Both the position numbers and the translations under genes were made by a program. Shown in pieces: positions 6,682-17,490 of a DNA stretch of 22,149 nt. The DNA is from Acholeplasmatales bacterium (GTDB lineage: Bacteria > Bacillota_I > Bacilli_A > Acholeplasmatales > Anaeroplasmataceae), in contig JAILGR010000086.1 in the NCBI GenBank assembly GCA_024696565.1, forward strand, positions 1 to 22,149. Reading direction: 5' to 3'. The notes beneath the pieces are model-generated. The model had not been told where the DNA came from. It did no database searches and worked only from the letters and a program-made list of their open reading frames with translations. Each line of letters begins with the position of its first letter. Within the stretch, counting starts at the first letter, position 1.

Positions 6682-9600
6682 ATGAAGAATGTCAATTATG
6701 GTAAGAAATCTGTTCGTCGTAATTATTCTAGAGTACGTACTTCAGTTGACTTACCAGGATTAATTGAAATTCAGACAAAATCATTTGATTGGTTTGTCGA
6801 AGAAGGATTGAAAGAAGTATTTGAGGATGCATCCCCTATTACTTCATTTAATGGTGATTTAAAGTTATCATTCTCTGATTACCATTTTGAAGATCCTAAA
6901 TATGATGTTGTTGAATCTAAACTAAGAAAGATCAACTTTTCTCGTCCACTTAAGGTTAATGTAACACTTGAGAATACTCAAACTGGTACTGTTTTCCAAC
7001 ACGAAATGTTTATGGGTGATATTCCATATATGACTCCTGTAGGAACATTCGTAATTAATGGTGCTGAGCGTGTTGTTATTTCTCAGATTGTTCGTTCATC
7101 TGGTGTTTACTATGATAAGGAAATTGATAAGAAGACAGGAGACATTAAATTCTCTGGTCAAGTAATTCCTACTCGTGGTGCATGGATTGAGTATGAAGCT
7201 GGTTCTGGAAATGTATGGTATGGTAAGCTAGACCGTTCAAAGAAAATTCCTTTAACTACAATCTTAAGAGCATATGGTTTATCTACTGATGAACAAATTA
7301 TTGATTTATTCGGTGATAATAAGTATATTCAAGAGACAATTAAGAAGGAAAAGGATGAAGTTAAGACTAAAGATGGTGAAGCTGCAGTTGAAGTTTATTC
7401 TAAGCTTCGTCAAGGAGATAGAGTGCCTGCAGATGGTGCTAGAAGCTTAATTTCTGATAGATTATTTAATGCCAACAAATATGATTTACAAACAGTAGGT
7501 CGTTTCAAATATAACATTAAACTTGATGTATTACATCGTGCAAAGGGTCATACTCTTGCAAAAGATGTAGTTGCAGAATGTGATGTATTTGATGAAGAAA
7601 CTGGTGAATTATTATATAGTAAGGGCGATGTTATCGCAAGATTTGGTGAAAGAGTTTCTGGTGAGGTTTATGATAAGTTAAATAAGGCTCGTCAAGGATT
7701 CAGATATACTATTGATTTAGGTAACACTTTATGTGAAGACCCTGAATGCGAAATCTTATATATCAATGAAGTAAAAGGTGATCAAAGTGAAGTTGTTAAG
7801 GTTATTGGTAATAACCACACTGAAACTAGATTACATATTACTATGTCAGATGTATTAGCTACAGTTTCTTATTATATGAACTTATACCAAGGTGTTGGTA
7901 ACATTGATGATATCGACCACTTAGGTAATAGACGTTTACGTTTAATTGGTGAATTACTAAAGAACCAATTCCGTATTGGTTTTGCAAAATTAAAGAAGAA
8001 TATTGAAGACCGTATGTCTACTGTAGAAACAGATAAGGCTACTCCTCAAAACTTAATTAATATTAAGCCACTTACATCTTCTTTAAAAGAATTCTTTGGT
8101 TCTTCTCAATTATCACAATTCATGGATCAAATTAACCCATTAGCTGAAATCACTCAAAAGAGACGTATTTCTGCGTTAGGTACTGGTGGTATCGCAAGAG
8201 ATAGAGCCGGTGTAGAAGTTCGTGATGTTCACAATTCTCACTATGGTAGAATGTGCCCTATCGAGACACCAGAAGGTCCATCTATCGGTTTGATTACATC
8301 TTTAGCTACATACGCTAAGGTTAATGATTATGGATTTATTGAAACTCCATTCTTCGTTGTTGAAAAAGATGAACAAGGTAGAAATGTAGTTTCTGCTGAC
8401 AATATTGTTTACTTATCTGCAGATGATGAGGAAGGTAAGATTATTGCCGCTGCCAACACTCGTTTGGATGAAAATGGTTATATGATTGATGAAAAGATTA
8501 TCGGTAGAAGAAATGGTGAAACAGAAATGTTCTCATCTACTGATAAGATTGATTATATGGACGTATCTCCACAACAAATCGTTTCTGTTGCGGCTGCCTG
8601 CGTTCCATTCCTAGAGCATGACGATGCTACTCGTGCCTTAATGGGTGCTAACATGCAACGTCAAGCAGTACCTATTATTAATCCTGAATCTCCAATCGTT
8701 GGTACTGGTATGGAATACCGTGCTGCTAAGGATTCTGGTTCAGCATTAGTATGTTTAAGAGATGGTGTTGTTGAATATGTGGATGCAAAGAAGATTGTTG
8801 TTCGTGAAGATGATAACAATATTCGTCACTATCATTTATACCAATTCTTAAGATCAAACTCTGCAACTGCAATTATGCAACGTCCAATTGTTAAGGTTGG
8901 CGAAAGAGTTGAAAAGGGCGATGTTTTAGCTGATGGTCAATCTATGAAAAATGGTGAGTTGGCTTTAGGTAGAAACGTTCGTATTGCCTTCATGACATGG
9001 GAAGGATATAACTTCGAGGATGCCGTTATTATGTCTGAAAAGATGGTATATGATGATTACTATACTTCATTACATATTGACGAATTCGAAATTGAAGCAA
9101 GAGATACTAAGCTTGGTGCAGAAGAATTTACATATGAAATTCCAAATGTTAAAGAAGAATCTAAGAGAAATCTAGATGAAAATGGTATTATCATTCCTGG
9201 TTCTGAGGTTAAAGAAGGAGATATCTTAGTAGGTAAGACAACTCCAAAGGGTCAAACAGATCCAACTCCAGAAGAAAAATTATTACTTGCAATCTTTGGT
9301 GAAAAGAGCCGTGATGTACGTGATTCATCACTTCGTGTTCCTCATGGTGGTGGAGGTATTGTTCAATCTGTTCAACACTTCAAGAAATCTAAGGGCGATG
9401 ACTTAACTCCAGGTGTAAATGAAGTAGTTCGTATCTTCATTGTCCAAAAGCGTAAGATTCAAGTTGGTGATAAGATGGCTGGTCGTCATGGTAACAAGGG
9501 TGTTATTTCTAACATTTTACCAGTTGAAGATATGCCATTTAGTAAAGATGGTCGTCCTATCGACATCATGTTAAACCCTCAAGGTGTTCCATCTCGTATG

Positions 9601-10455
9601 AACATTGGTCAGGTTCTAGAATTACACTTAGGTATGGCTGCAAGAAATATTACTGAAAGAGATCGTAAAGATTTCATTGAGAAATATATAGCTATGAATG
9701 GTCATAAGCCTACAGATGCTGAAGTTGAAGCAGCAGTACCTGAATTAAAGGTTGCTACTCCAGTTTTCGATGGTGCTACTATTGAAGATATTGAAAACAT
9801 CATGAAAGAATCTGGAATGCATTATAATGAAATGGTTGAAAAGGGTCTTGATCCAAATGATCCTAAGGCTGTTGAAAACTATACTTGTGATGGTAAGATG
9901 GTTCTTTATGATGGTAGAACTGGTGAACCATTCGAAAACCGTATCACAGTAGGTATTATGTATTTCGTTAAGTTAAGCCACATGGTTGATGATAAGTTAC
10001 ATGCAAGAAATATTGGTAAGTATACATTAGTTACTCAACAACCAATGGGTGGTAAGGCTCAAAACGGTGGTCAACGTTTCGGTGAAATGGAAGTTTGGGC
10101 ATTACAAGCTTATGGTGCAGCTCATGTATTAAGAGAAATGATGACAGTTAAGTCAGATGACTTAGTAGCAAGAGACCGTACATTTGATGCTATCGCTAGT
10201 GGTAAACCATTACCTGATACTTCAATTCCAGAAGCATTTAGAGTATTAACAAGAGAATTACAATCATTAGGTATTCATGTTGAGTTAATCAACCAAGATG
10301 GTGAAAATGAGGTTAACCGTTCAATTGTTGACCATACAATTCGTCAAGTTGAAACTAACCGTGTTTCTTATGATTATTTAGAAAAAGAAAACACTTCTTT
10401 TGATGTAGTAAAAGAAGAAGTTGAAGATGATATTGTAGCAGAGGAGGAAGAATAA
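6682..10455 (+). CDS. rpoB: DNA-directed RNA polymerase beta subunit
   Basis: RpoB forms half of the active-site cleft of RNA polymerase and binds RNA, DNA and rifampicin. The 1257-residue protein is full length for a low-GC Gram-positive and includes [12 protein letters not shown] (929-940), part of the active centre, and the C-terminal block [18 protein letters not shown]. The rifampicin region begins at [19 protein letters not shown] (474-492). Relative to E. coli it has Ile for Asn518, Ala for Ser522, Gln492 for His526 and Thr for Pro535, while the positions of Gln513, Asp516, Arg529 and Ser531 are conserved. The last ~25 residues are very acidic. The start at 6682 follows AAGAGG by 7 nt. 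rpoC starts one base after its stop, so the two are translationally coupled. Confidence 0.98.
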   Translation: MKNVNYGKKSVRRNYSRVRTSVDLPGLIEIQTKSFDWFVEEGLKEVFEDASPITSFNGDLKLSFSDYHFEDPKYDVVESKLRKINFSRPLKVNVTLENTQTGTVFQHEMFMGDIPYMTPVGTFVINGAERVVISQIVRSSGVYYDKEIDKKTGDIKFSGQVIPTRGAWIEYEAGSGNVWYGKLDRSKKIPLTTILRAYGLSTDEQIIDLFGDNKYIQETIKKEKDEVKTKDGEAAVEVYSKLRQGDRVPADGARSLISDRLFNANKYDLQTVGRFKYNIKLDVLHRAKGHTLAKDVVAECDVFDEETGELLYSKGDVIARFGERVSGEVYDKLNKARQGFRYTIDLGNTLCEDPECEILYINEVKGDQSEVVKVIGNNHTETRLHITMSDVLATVSYYMNLYQGVGNIDDIDHLGNRRLRLIGELLKNQFRIGFAKLKKNIEDRMSTVETDKATPQNLINIKPLTSSLKEFFGSSQLSQFMDQINPLAEITQKRRISALGTGGIARDRAGVEVRDVHNSHYGRMCPIETPEGPSIGLITSLATYAKVNDYGFIETPFFVVEKDEQGRNVVSADNIVYLSADDEEGKIIAAANTRLDENGYMIDEKIIGRRNGETEMFSSTDKIDYMDVSPQQIVSVAAACVPFLEHDDATRALMGANMQRQAVPIINPESPIVGTGMEYRAAKDSGSALVCLRDGVVEYVDAKKIVVREDDNNIRHYHLYQFLRSNSATAIMQRPIVKVGERVEKGDVLADGQSMKNGELALGRNVRIAFMTWEGYNFEDAVIMSEKMVYDDYYTSLHIDEFEIEARDTKLGAEEFTYEIPNVKEESKRNLDENGIIIPGSEVKEGDILVGKTTPKGQTDPTPEEKLLLAIFGEKSRDVRDSSLRVPHGGGGIVQSVQHFKKSKGDDLTPGVNEVVRIFIVQKRKIQVGDKMAGRHGNKGVISNILPVEDMPFSKDGRPIDIMLNPQGVPSRMNIGQVLELHLGMAARNITERDRKDFIEKYIAMNGHKPTDAEVEAAVPELKVATPVFDGATIEDIENIMKESGMHYNEMVEKGLDPNDPKAVENYTCDGKMVLYDGRTGEPFENRITVGIMYFVKLSHMVDDKLHARNIGKYTLVTQQPMGGKAQNGGQRFGEMEVWALQAYGAAHVLREMMTVKSDDLVARDRTFDAIASGKPLPDTSIPEAFRVLTRELQSLGIHVELINQDGENEVNRSIVDHTIRQVETNRVSYDYLEKENTSFDVVKEEVEDDIVAEEEE

Positions 10456-10456
10456 T

Positions 10457-13400
10457 ATGAAGCAGTATAAGTATATTAAAATTGGTCTAGCTTCTCCTGA
10501 AGAAATTCTTTCTTGGTCTCATGGTGAGGTATTAAAGCATGAAACAATTAACTATCGTACTTTAAAACCAGATCCAGATGGACTTTTCTGTGAAAAGATT
10601 TTCGGACCTTCCAAGGATTATCAATGTGCCTGTGGAAAGTCTAAGAGAAATACAGATAAGGGTAAGATTTGTGAAAAATGTGGAGTTGAAATCACAGAAT
10701 CTAAGGTACGTCGTGAAAGAATGGGTCACATTAAACTTGCTGCCCCAGTTGTTCATACTTGGTTCTTAAGAAACTCTCCATCTCCATTAGCTACTTTGTT
10801 AAACATGAAATCTAAGGACCTAGAAGAAGTTGTATATTTAGCTTCTTATATGGTTACAGAGGTCATGAATCCAAAATGCGGTCTTACTGAGATGCAAATT
10901 TTATCAGAACAAGAATTTGAAAAATTAACTGCTGAATATCCAGGTGCTTTTAAAGCATTAACTGGTGCTGAAGCAATCAAAGTTCGTTTAAAGAACTTAG
11001 ATTTAGTAGAAGAAGGTAAAAAACTTAGAAGACAATTAAAGACAGATTCTAAGCAAAGACGTGACAAGATTATTAAGAGACTTGAAATCGTTGAATCTTT
11101 CTTAAAATCTGATAACAAGCCTGAATGGATGGTATTAGATGTATTACCAGTAATTCCACCTGCATTAAGACCAATGGTTCAACTTGAAGGTGGTAGATTT
11201 GCAACTACTGACTTAAATGACTTATATCGTCGTATTTTAAACCGTAATAACCGTTTAAAAAAGCAATATGAACAACATGCCCCTCATTTAATTACTAAGA
11301 ATGAGAAAAGAATGCTTCAAGAAGCTGTTGATGCATTAATCGACAATTCTAAGAGAGGTAAGAAGGGTAATGTAGATAAGGCTCATAAGTTAAAGAGCTT
11401 ATCTGATATGTTAAGAGGTAAGCAAGGACGTTTCCGTCAAAACTTACTAGGTAAGCGTGTTGATTATTCAGGACGTTCAGTTATCGTTGTTGGTCCATCA
11501 CTAAAGATGTATCAATGTGGTGTTCCAAAGGAAATGGCATTAATTCTATTTAAACCATTCGTTTTAAGAGAATTAATGAAGCAAGGAAATTCAATTGCAG
11601 TAGCTAACAAGATGGTTGATAACCAAGAAAACTGTGTATGGAATATTCTTGAAGAAGTTATTCGTGAACATCCAGTATTATTAAACCGTGCCCCTACACT
11701 TCACCGTTTAGGTATCCAAGCTTTCGAGCCAATTCTAATTGAAGGTAAGGCTATTCGTCTACACCCACTTGTATGTACTCCATTCAATGCGGACTTCGAT
11801 GGTGACCAAATGGCTATCCACTTACCATTATCATTAGAAGCTCAAGCTGAAGCACGTTTATTAATGCTTGCATCAAATAACATTCTTAACCCTAAGGATG
11901 GTAAACCAGTAGTTACTCCTTCTCAGGATATGATTTTAGGTAACTATTATCTAACTATGGAAAGAGCTGGTGAACCAAACGAAGGTCACGTTTACAAGGA
12001 TTTTGATGAGGCATATTTGGCTTATAAGAATGGTGCAATTACATTACATACTCGTATTTTTGTGGATTGTTCTTATTTACCTGATTATAAATTCCCAGCT
12101 AATAAGCCTTCTAAATATTTATTTACAACAATGGGTAAGATGATTTTCAATACAATCTTACCTGAGGATTTCCCTTATTTAAATGAACCAACTGAAGAGA
12201 ATTTAACTAAGGAAACTCCAGTTAAATATTTCTTGGATACTAATAATGTTAGTGCTTCTAGAGAAGAAATGTTATCTCATCCTGAAGTTGCTCCATTAAA
12301 GAAGAAGCAAATTGCAAGAATTATTGCTGAAGTGTTTAAGAGATTTAAGATTACAGAAACTTCTAGAATGCTTGATAAGATCAAGGATTTAGGTTACAAA
12401 TATTGTACAATTGCTGGTATGACTATTTCTATGGCCGATGTCTTAGACTATAAGGGCAAGAAAGATAGAGTATTACTTGCTGAACAAAAGGTTGACCAAA
12501 TCACTGAATTCTATGAAGATGGTTTAATTACTAATAAGGACCGTAAGAAATTAGTTGAAAGAGAATGGAATGCTGCAACTAATGAAATTTCTAAGGGTCT
12601 ATGGAATGAATTATCTAAGCAAAAAGATAATCATATCTTTATGATGGCAGACTCAGGTTCCCGTGGTAATGCATCTAACTTCGCCCAATTAGCTGGTATG
12701 CGTGGTTTGATGGCAAACACTGCCGGTGAAACTATCGAAGTTCCAGTTAAGGCTAACTTCCGTGAAGGTCTATCAGTTGCCGAATTCTTCATTTCTACCC
12801 ACGGTTCACGTAAGGGTTCTACAGATACAGCGTTAAAGACTGCTGAATCTGGTTACTTAACAAGACGTCTTGTCGACGTATCACAAAATGTAGTTATTTC
12901 TATGGAAGATTGTGGTACTGAAAAGGGCTTCTATGTAACTGACATTGTTGATGAAAATACATTAGACAATGGTAAACCAAAATTAGTAGTATCAGTTGCT
13001 GAACGTGCTATTGGCCGTTTCGCAGCTAAGGATATTGTAAATCCTGAAACAGGTGTGGTTATCTGTAAGAGAAACGAATTAATTACTGAAGATATGGCAG
13101 ATGCTATTAAGGCTGCTAAGATTGAACGAGTATGTTTAAGAACTGCTTTAACATGTTCTGCTAGAAATGGTATTTGTATGAAGTGCTACGGTAGAAACTT
13201 AGCTACTAATATGGTAGTTGAAGTTGGTGAAGCCGTAGGAACAATCGCTGCTCAATCAATCGGTGAGCCAGGTACTCAGTTAACAATGAGAACATTCCAT
13301 ACTGGTGGTGTTGCATCAGCAGCCGATATCACACAAGGTTTACCACGTGTACAGGAATTATTCGAGGCTAGAAAGCCAAAAGGTAAAGCAGAAATCGCAA

Positions 13401-14218
13401 GAATTTCTGGTATAGTTGAATCAATCACTACTCAAAAGAATGGTAAGTGCATTAAGATTGAGAATAAGGAAACTAAAGAAGTTGATTCTTATATCGTAGA
13501 TGCTACATCAGAATTATTAGTAAGCGAAGGCTCTGAGGTAAATCGTGGAGATAAGCTTATGAAGGGTTCTATCCATCCAAAGGAATTATTAAGAGTATTA
13601 GATGCTGAAGCAGCTCAAAAATATATTGTTGAAGAAGTTAAGAAGGTTTATGCTTCTCAATCAGTAGATATTTCCGATAAGCACATTGAAATTATCGTTC
13701 GTCAAATGATGAGAAAAGTTCATGTTGTACTTGAAGGAGATACTAGATTATTACCAGGTAGAGATGTATCTATTAATGAATATCATGATGCAGTTTCATC
13801 TTGTATGAAGGCTCATGGTTCATTACCAGTAGCTAAGCAATTAATCTTAGGTATTACTAAGGCTGCCTTAGCTGCAGATTCATTCTTATCTGCATCTTCA
13901 TTCCAAGAGACTACAAGAGTCTTAACTCAAGCAGCTATTCAATCTAAGGTCGATGTATTAGAAGGTCTAAAGGAAAATACTATTATCGGTGGATTAATTC
14001 CAGCAGGTACTGGTATTTTAGTTGAGGACTCATTCGAATGCGAACATAGACCTCAAGATGAAAATGTATATTCAGATGTTTTACAGGCTGTTCAAGAAAA
14101 AAGAGATGAAGAAACTGAAGATGATGATGACGTTTCTATCGCAAAAGAAATAATTGGTGATGATGATCAATCTGATTTTGATGTAGAATTCCAAGAAACT
14201 GATATCGACGAATTATAA
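10457..14218 (+). CDS. rpoC: DNA-directed RNA polymerase beta' subunit
   Basis: RpoC supplies the catalytic magnesium site of RNA polymerase. In this 1253-residue protein the invariant motif NADFDGDQ is at 444-451, with Asp446, Asp448 and Asp450. The N-terminal zinc ribbon has Cys57, Cys59, Cys72 and Cys75; the second zinc site has Cys819, Cys900, Cys907 and Cys910. The trigger-loop region starts at [16 protein letters not shown], and the C-terminal block [14 protein letters not shown] to LIPAGTG is present, with Ser where many homologues have Gly in GK. The tail is strongly acidic (EETEDDDD and beyond), like that of RpoB. There is no long beta' insertion of the E. coli type. It follows rpoB by one base and ends the operon. 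Confidence 0.98.
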   Translation: MKQYKYIKIGLASPEEILSWSHGEVLKHETINYRTLKPDPDGLFCEKIFGPSKDYQCACGKSKRNTDKGKICEKCGVEITESKVRRERMGHIKLAAPVVHTWFLRNSPSPLATLLNMKSKDLEEVVYLASYMVTEVMNPKCGLTEMQILSEQEFEKLTAEYPGAFKALTGAEAIKVRLKNLDLVEEGKKLRRQLKTDSKQRRDKIIKRLEIVESFLKSDNKPEWMVLDVLPVIPPALRPMVQLEGGRFATTDLNDLYRRILNRNNRLKKQYEQHAPHLITKNEKRMLQEAVDALIDNSKRGKKGNVDKAHKLKSLSDMLRGKQGRFRQNLLGKRVDYSGRSVIVVGPSLKMYQCGVPKEMALILFKPFVLRELMKQGNSIAVANKMVDNQENCVWNILEEVIREHPVLLNRAPTLHRLGIQAFEPILIEGKAIRLHPLVCTPFNADFDGDQMAIHLPLSLEAQAEARLLMLASNNILNPKDGKPVVTPSQDMILGNYYLTMERAGEPNEGHVYKDFDEAYLAYKNGAITLHTRIFVDCSYLPDYKFPANKPSKYLFTTMGKMIFNTILPEDFPYLNEPTEENLTKETPVKYFLDTNNVSASREEMLSHPEVAPLKKKQIARIIAEVFKRFKITETSRMLDKIKDLGYKYCTIAGMTISMADVLDYKGKKDRVLLAEQKVDQITEFYEDGLITNKDRKKLVEREWNAATNEISKGLWNELSKQKDNHIFMMADSGSRGNASNFAQLAGMRGLMANTAGETIEVPVKANFREGLSVAEFFISTHGSRKGSTDTALKTAESGYLTRRLVDVSQNVVISMEDCGTEKGFYVTDIVDENTLDNGKPKLVVSVAERAIGRFAAKDIVNPETGVVICKRNELITEDMADAIKAAKIERVCLRTALTCSARNGICMKCYGRNLATNMVVEVGEAVGTIAAQSIGEPGTQLTMRTFHTGGVASAADITQGLPRVQELFEARKPKGKAEIARISGIVESITTQKNGKCIKIENKETKEVDSYIVDATSELLVSEGSEVNRGDKLMKGSIHPKELLRVLDAEAAQKYIVEEVKKVYASQSVDISDKHIEIIVRQMMRKVHVVLEGDTRLLPGRDVSINEYHDAVSSCMKAHGSLPVAKQLILGITKAALAADSFLSASSFQETTRVLTQAAIQSKVDVLEGLKENTIIGGLIPAGTGILVEDSFECEHRPQDENVYSDVLQAVQEKRDEETEDDDDVSIAKEIIGDDDQSDFDVEFQETDIDEL

Positions 14219-14224
14219 GATTAT

Positions 14225-14261
14225 AAACTCCTTAAAGTAAAAACTTTAGGGAGTTTTTTTT
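14225..14261 (+). terminator. Terminator of rpoBC
   Basis: A 14-bp stem (14225-14238 with 14243-14256, one G-U pair) with an AAAA loop is followed by an 8-base T tract starting at 14254. Confidence 0.93.
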
Positions 14262-14263
14262 GA

Positions 14264-14290
14264 TTGACTTTTGAATGGTTTTAATATAAA
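14264..14290 (+). promoter_or_regulatory. Probable promoter of the YbjQ-like gene
   Basis: TTGACT (14264-14269) lies 15 bp before TATAAA (14285-14290). The short spacer makes this a modest candidate. A start near 14297 fits the downstream ATG choice. Confidence 0.4.
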
Positions 14291-14331
14291 TGTTGCTGCT
14301 TAATATATGAAAAATGAAGAAGCTATTATTT

Positions 14332-14640
14332 ATGGAAAAAAGAATGATATCTTATACTTGTACACCAAATGAAAATAATTATGAAGAATTGGGGTTGGTT
14401 ACTTCTGAAGTCGTTAGAGGTATGGGATTATGGACAACAATTTGTTTTATGTTTGCAAATTTTTTTGGAACTAGATGTAAACATTTAGAAAAGGAAATAA
14501 ATCAAGCAAGAACTACTGCATTAGATCACTTAAAAGAAAAAGCAACAAAATTAGGTGGGGATGCATTAATTGAAGTAAAATTTGCTTTGCATTCAACAAC
14601 TGTAATGGCGTATGCAACTGTTATTAAATATATAGATTGA
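14332..14640 (+). CDS. YbjQ / UPF0145 family protein
   Basis: This small cytosolic protein (102 residues from this start) matches the YbjQ (UPF0145, DUF74) family, which forms pentamers; a metal-binding role has been suggested but is not established. Family traits seen are LGLVTSEVVRGMG near the N-terminus, the central helix EINQARTTALDHLKEKATKLGGDALIEVKF, and the final strand VMAYATVIKY. The start is uncertain: ATGs lie at 14314, 14332 and 14344. I chose 14332 because GAAGAAG sits about 9 nt before it, while 14314 has no binding site and would leave a leader of only ~17 nt. It ends with TGA, the only TGA stop in the window, which supports the standard code. It is a single-gene unit between two terminators. 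Confidence 0.8.
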   Translation: MEKRMISYTCTPNENNYEELGLVTSEVVRGMGLWTTICFMFANFFGTRCKHLEKEINQARTTALDHLKEKATKLGGDALIEVKFALHSTTVMAYATVIKYID

Positions 14641-14645
14641 AAACT

Positions 14646-14669
14646 AATCTCCCTTTTGGGGGATTTTTC
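14646..14669 (+). terminator. Terminator of the YbjQ-like gene
   Basis: An 8-bp stem (14646-14653 with 14658-14665, one G-U pair) with a TTTT loop runs into T's. Confidence 0.88.
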
Positions 14670-14715
14670 TTATCTATTTTCTATTGCAAAAGTTTTAATC
14701 CCAAGTGGCTCTATA

Positions 14716-14744
14716 TTGTTTTTTATTATTTTTTAAGGTAAAAT
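14716..14744 (+). promoter_or_regulatory. Sigma-A promoter of the Sel1-DHH operon
   Basis: TTGTTT (14716-14721) and TAAAAT (14739-14744) have a 17-bp spacer. The ribosome binding site and ATG follow within 30 nt. Confidence 0.6.
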
Positions 14745-14769
14745 AAAGTAATAGCAGTGAGGTGTAACT

Positions 14770-15936
14770 ATGGCAGAATATGTTATTAACCAGTATCGTG
14801 GTGTGTTTAAAAGGGCAATGGAATTATATGAGAATGAAAAATTCAAAGATTCCTTTTTATTATTTGAAACAGTTGTTCAAAATGATCCTGCAAATTATCA
14901 GGCAGCCTACTTTTTAGGTGAACAATTATATTATGGTAAAGGTTGTCCAAAAAATGTAAAAAGAGCGTTCCAATTATTCATGACTGCAGCATCTAATAAG
15001 ATTACAGATGCAGCTTATATGGTAGGTATGTCTTATTTAGAAGGTTCAGGTATTAATCAAGATTCTACACAGGCTGTAGCTTGGTTTACTGAAGCCGCAA
15101 AATACGCTCACCCATTAAGCCAATATTATTTAGGACTTTCATACATGAAAGGTGAAGGAATTACAAAAGATATTCCAAGAGCCGCACAGTGGTTAGTCCA
15201 TAGTGCTAAAGCTGGTGTAATTGAGGCACAAAGAGATGGCGGGTTATGTTATGAAATGCTTGGAAAATATAAGGGTGCAGCAAAATTATTCCTTGCAGGT
15301 GCTGAAAATGGTGATCCGTTATGTCAAGAAAAAATAGCTGATTATTATACAGAAGGTAAAGGCATATTACAATGTACAGAATTAGCTGTTCACTATATTC
15401 AACTTGCAGCAGAACAAGGTAATCCACATGCACAAATGAAATTGGCTGATAGATATTCTTATGGTAATGGAGTTAATCTTGATAAAAAAACTGCTTTCTC
15501 ATGGTATCAAAAGGCTGCCAATTCAGAAGACCCTGCATCAATGAATGCTTTAGCTGAATGTTATCACTTAGGTGATGGATGTTTAAAAAATGACGCGCTT
15601 GCTATTTCATGGTGGCAAAAAGCAGCAAACTCTGGTAATGTATCAGCAATGATTCACTTAGCTGAAAATTTAACAGAGCCATCTGATAAAAATATTGTTG
15701 TGGATTTAGTTACAGCAAAGTATTGGTGGAGTAGAGCTGCTGAAGCTGGTGATGCTTATGCAATGTATCGTTTAGGCGACTGTCTAGAACATGGTATTGG
15801 TGTATCTGTTATTAATCTAGAAGATGCATTTAAATGGTATAGATTATCAAGTCAGCAAGGTAACGAAGATGCTACTGAGGCAACAAAGAGATTCTCAAGA
15901 AGCATTACAGGAAAGGTAAAAATAAAGAAGCAATAG
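14770..15936 (+). CDS. Sel1-like repeat (TPR-type) protein
   Basis: The 388-residue protein is almost wholly built of Sel1-like repeats, the TPR-related helix pairs with the pattern A-x-x-x-L-G-x-x-Y-x-x-G-x-G-x-x-x-D-x-x-x-A-x-x-W-x-x-x-A-A. About nine units run from residue ~10 to ~375; clear examples are LGLSYMKGEGITKDIPRA and LADRYSYGNGVNLDKKTA. One central unit, around YEMLGKYKGAAKLFL, is short. Such repeats are scaffolds for protein contacts; no catalytic domain is visible. Unlike many bacterial Sel1 proteins it has no signal peptide or membrane segment, so it should be cytosolic. GTGAGGTG precedes the ATG. The DHH phosphoesterase gene starts 10 nt after its TAG stop and has its ribosome binding site at that stop. 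Confidence 0.9.
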   Translation: MAEYVINQYRGVFKRAMELYENEKFKDSFLLFETVVQNDPANYQAAYFLGEQLYYGKGCPKNVKRAFQLFMTAASNKITDAAYMVGMSYLEGSGINQDSTQAVAWFTEAAKYAHPLSQYYLGLSYMKGEGITKDIPRAAQWLVHSAKAGVIEAQRDGGLCYEMLGKYKGAAKLFLAGAENGDPLCQEKIADYYTEGKGILQCTELAVHYIQLAAEQGNPHAQMKLADRYSYGNGVNLDKKTAFSWYQKAANSEDPASMNALAECYHLGDGCLKNDALAISWWQKAANSGNVSAMIHLAENLTEPSDKNIVVDLVTAKYWWSRAAEAGDAYAMYRLGDCLEHGIGVSVINLEDAFKWYRLSSQQGNEDATEATKRFSRSITGKVKIKKQ

Positions 15937-15946
15937 GGGTATAAAC

Positions 15947-16867
15947 ATGAAAAGATTAGTAACTAGAAGTGATTTTGATGGTTTAGTATGTGCGATGATG
16001 CTTAAACAATTAAATTTAATTGATGATATTAAATTTGTTCACCCTAAGGATGTTCAAGATGGTAAGGTTGAATTATCTGAAAATGATATTACAACTAACC
16101 TTCCTTTTGACCCAAGAGTAGGTCTTGCTTTTGATCACCACGAATCAGAAGTTTTAAGAAATAAAGATGTTAAAACTGAGGGTAAATATATAATTGATCC
16201 TCATGCAAAATCTGCAGCAAGAGTTGTTTATGACTATTATGGTGGTAAAAAGACATTCCCAATGATTTCTGATGATTTGATGACTGCAGTAGATAAAGGT
16301 GATTCTGCTGATTTTACTATTGATGAAATATTAAATCCAACAGGATGGCCACTACTTAACTATATTATGGATCCAAGAACTGGTCTTGGTAGATTCCATG
16401 ATTTTAGAATTTCTAATTACGATTTAATGATGGAATTAATTGATCATTGCTTAAATCATTCTATTGATGAAATAATGGAATTACCTGATGTTAAAGAAAG
16501 AACTGATTTATACTTTAAGCAAGCTAAATTGTTTGAAGAACAAATTAGAAGAATCGCTAAAGTAGAAGGCAAGGTAATTGTTATTGATTTAAGAAATGAA
16601 GATGTTATTTATGCAGGTAATCGTTTCATGATTTATGCAATGTATCCTGAAGCTGAAATATCAGTTCATGTTGCTTGGGGCTTTAAAAAGCAAAATACAG
16701 CAGTTATGATTGGTAAGAGTATTGTTAATCGTAGTTCAAAAGTTGACATTGGTAAGATTTGTCTATCATATGGCGGTGGTGGTCATATGAATGCTGGTAC
16801 ATGCCAATTAGCTAATGATGTAGTTGATGGAGAATTGCCAAATATCATAAAGAAATTGAATCAATAA
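15947..16867 (+). CDS. DHH-family phosphoesterase
   Basis: The 306-residue cytosolic protein has the DHH phosphoesterase motifs that hold two metal ions: RSDFDG with Asp9 and Asp11, the namesake Asp63-His64-His65 in FDHHES, and the C-terminal DHHA1 substrate loop GGGGH at 276-280. Relatives include exopolyphosphatases, nanoRNases (NrnA), cyclic-di-AMP phosphodiesterases and RecJ. The short single-domain form has no PAS, GGDEF or membrane part, so GdpP is excluded. Several homologues are named exopolyphosphatase-like, but the substrate cannot be settled from sequence. Initiation uses AGGGGT overlapping the upstream stop. Co-transcription with a Sel1 scaffold gene hints at a protein partner, which is inference. 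Confidence 0.88.
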   Translation: MKRLVTRSDFDGLVCAMMLKQLNLIDDIKFVHPKDVQDGKVELSENDITTNLPFDPRVGLAFDHHESEVLRNKDVKTEGKYIIDPHAKSAARVVYDYYGGKKTFPMISDDLMTAVDKGDSADFTIDEILNPTGWPLLNYIMDPRTGLGRFHDFRISNYDLMMELIDHCLNHSIDEIMELPDVKERTDLYFKQAKLFEEQIRRIAKVEGKVIVIDLRNEDVIYAGNRFMIYAMYPEAEISVHVAWGFKKQNTAVMIGKSIVNRSSKVDIGKICLSYGGGGHMNAGTCQLANDVVDGELPNIIKKLNQ

Positions 16868-16870
16868 TTT

Positions 16871-16892
16871 AAGGGGCTTTAGCCCCTTTTCT
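16871..16892 (+). terminator. Terminator of the Sel1-DHH operon
   Basis: The stem AAGGGGCT/AGCCCCTT (16871-16878 with 16881-16888) is followed by T's. Confidence 0.9.
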
Positions 16893-16928
16893 TATTTAAA
16901 AATTATTTTAAAAAAATGTAAAAATAAA

Positions 16929-16957
16929 TTGACTCTATAAAATCATTTTGATATAAT
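16929..16957 (+). promoter_or_regulatory. Strong sigma-A promoter of the rplKAJL operon
   Basis: TTGACT (16929-16934) and a perfect TATAAT (16952-16957) are 17 bp apart, with an extended -10 TG at 16949-16950. Transcription should start near 16964. Confidence 0.88.
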
Positions 16958-16963
16958 GTAAAA

Positions 16964-17032
16964 GCATGCGTATGGTTACGCGAGGAGTGGGAGGACTATT
17001 GTCTGTTGAACCACATCATTGAAAGAAGGAGG
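16964..17032 (+). promoter_or_regulatory. rplK leader with L1-type binding motif, first copy
   Basis: A small hairpin GCGTA/TACGC (16968-16972 with 16977-16981) precedes a two-helix element. GTGG (16987-16990) pairs with CCAC (17011-17014), and inner GGAC (16993-16996) pairs with GTCT (17001-17004), leaving an internal loop with GA on the left and GTTGAA on the right. This asymmetric shape, with GGGAGG and GTTGA-type sides, is like the L1 target found on 23S rRNA and on rplK-rplA messages, where free L1 represses translation. The AAGGAGG of rplK (17026-17032) follows closely. Confidence 0.55.
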
Positions 17033-17041
17033 AAAATAAAT

Positions 17042-17467
17042 ATGGCTAAGAAAGTAACTAAAGTAGTTAAACTACAGATTCAGGCCGGAAAAGCTAATCC
17101 AGCTCCACCAGTAGGTCCAGCTCTAGGACAAGCAGGAGTTAATATTCCAGGATTCTGTTCTCAATTCAATGAAGCTACAAAGGATAAAATGGGCTATGTA
17201 TTGCCAGTAGTAATCTCTGTATACGAAGACCGTTCATTTACATTCGTTGTACATACACCACCAGCAGCAGATTTATTATTAAAGGCTGCAGGTATTCAAA
17301 AGGGTTCAGAGAATTCTAAGAAGCATACAGTAGCTACAATCACTAAGGCTCAGGCTAGAGAGATTGCAGAAATGAAAATGCCTGACTTAAATGCTAATGA
17401 TATTGAAGCAGCAACTAAGATTATCATGGGTACTGCTAAGAACATGGGTATTGTAGTTAAGGAATAA
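17042..17467 (+). CDS. rplK: 50S ribosomal protein L11
   Basis: L11 (141 residues, the normal length) binds the GTPase-associated centre of 23S rRNA at the stalk base and is needed for the stringent response with RelA. The N-terminal domain has the conserved proline block [20 protein letters not shown], and the C-terminal RNA-binding domain ends [18 protein letters not shown], read here as [14 protein letters not shown]. The start at 17042 gives [12 protein letters not shown] with AAGGAGG 9 nt upstream. A longer start at 17006 would lie inside the L1-type leader motif and is rejected. It is first in the rplK-rplA-rplJ-rplL operon. In Bacillus nusG and secE precede it; here a DHH phosphoesterase gene does. 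Confidence 0.98.
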   Translation: MAKKVTKVVKLQIQAGKANPAPPVGPALGQAGVNIPGFCSQFNEATKDKMGYVLPVVISVYEDRSFTFVVHTPPAADLLLKAAGIQKGSENSKKHTVATITKAQAREIAEMKMPDLNANDIEAATKIIMGTAKNMGIVVKE

Positions 17468-17490
17468 TTTATTTTGGTTGTGTAAAACAG

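Noticed and set aside
10562..11118. Several short frames on both strands in the first part of rpoC
   Set aside because: They overlap the conserved zinc ribbon and clamp coding region and have no initiation signals.
14638..14640. Possible recoding of TGA as Trp, since the lineage may be Mollicutes-like
   Set aside because: Tryptophans are TGG in all genes, and this TGA ends a family-length protein just before a terminator. Standard code is favoured.
15206..15433. 75-codon - strand frame inside the Sel1 gene
   Set aside because: Shadow frame; the + strand carries regular Sel1 repeats throughout.
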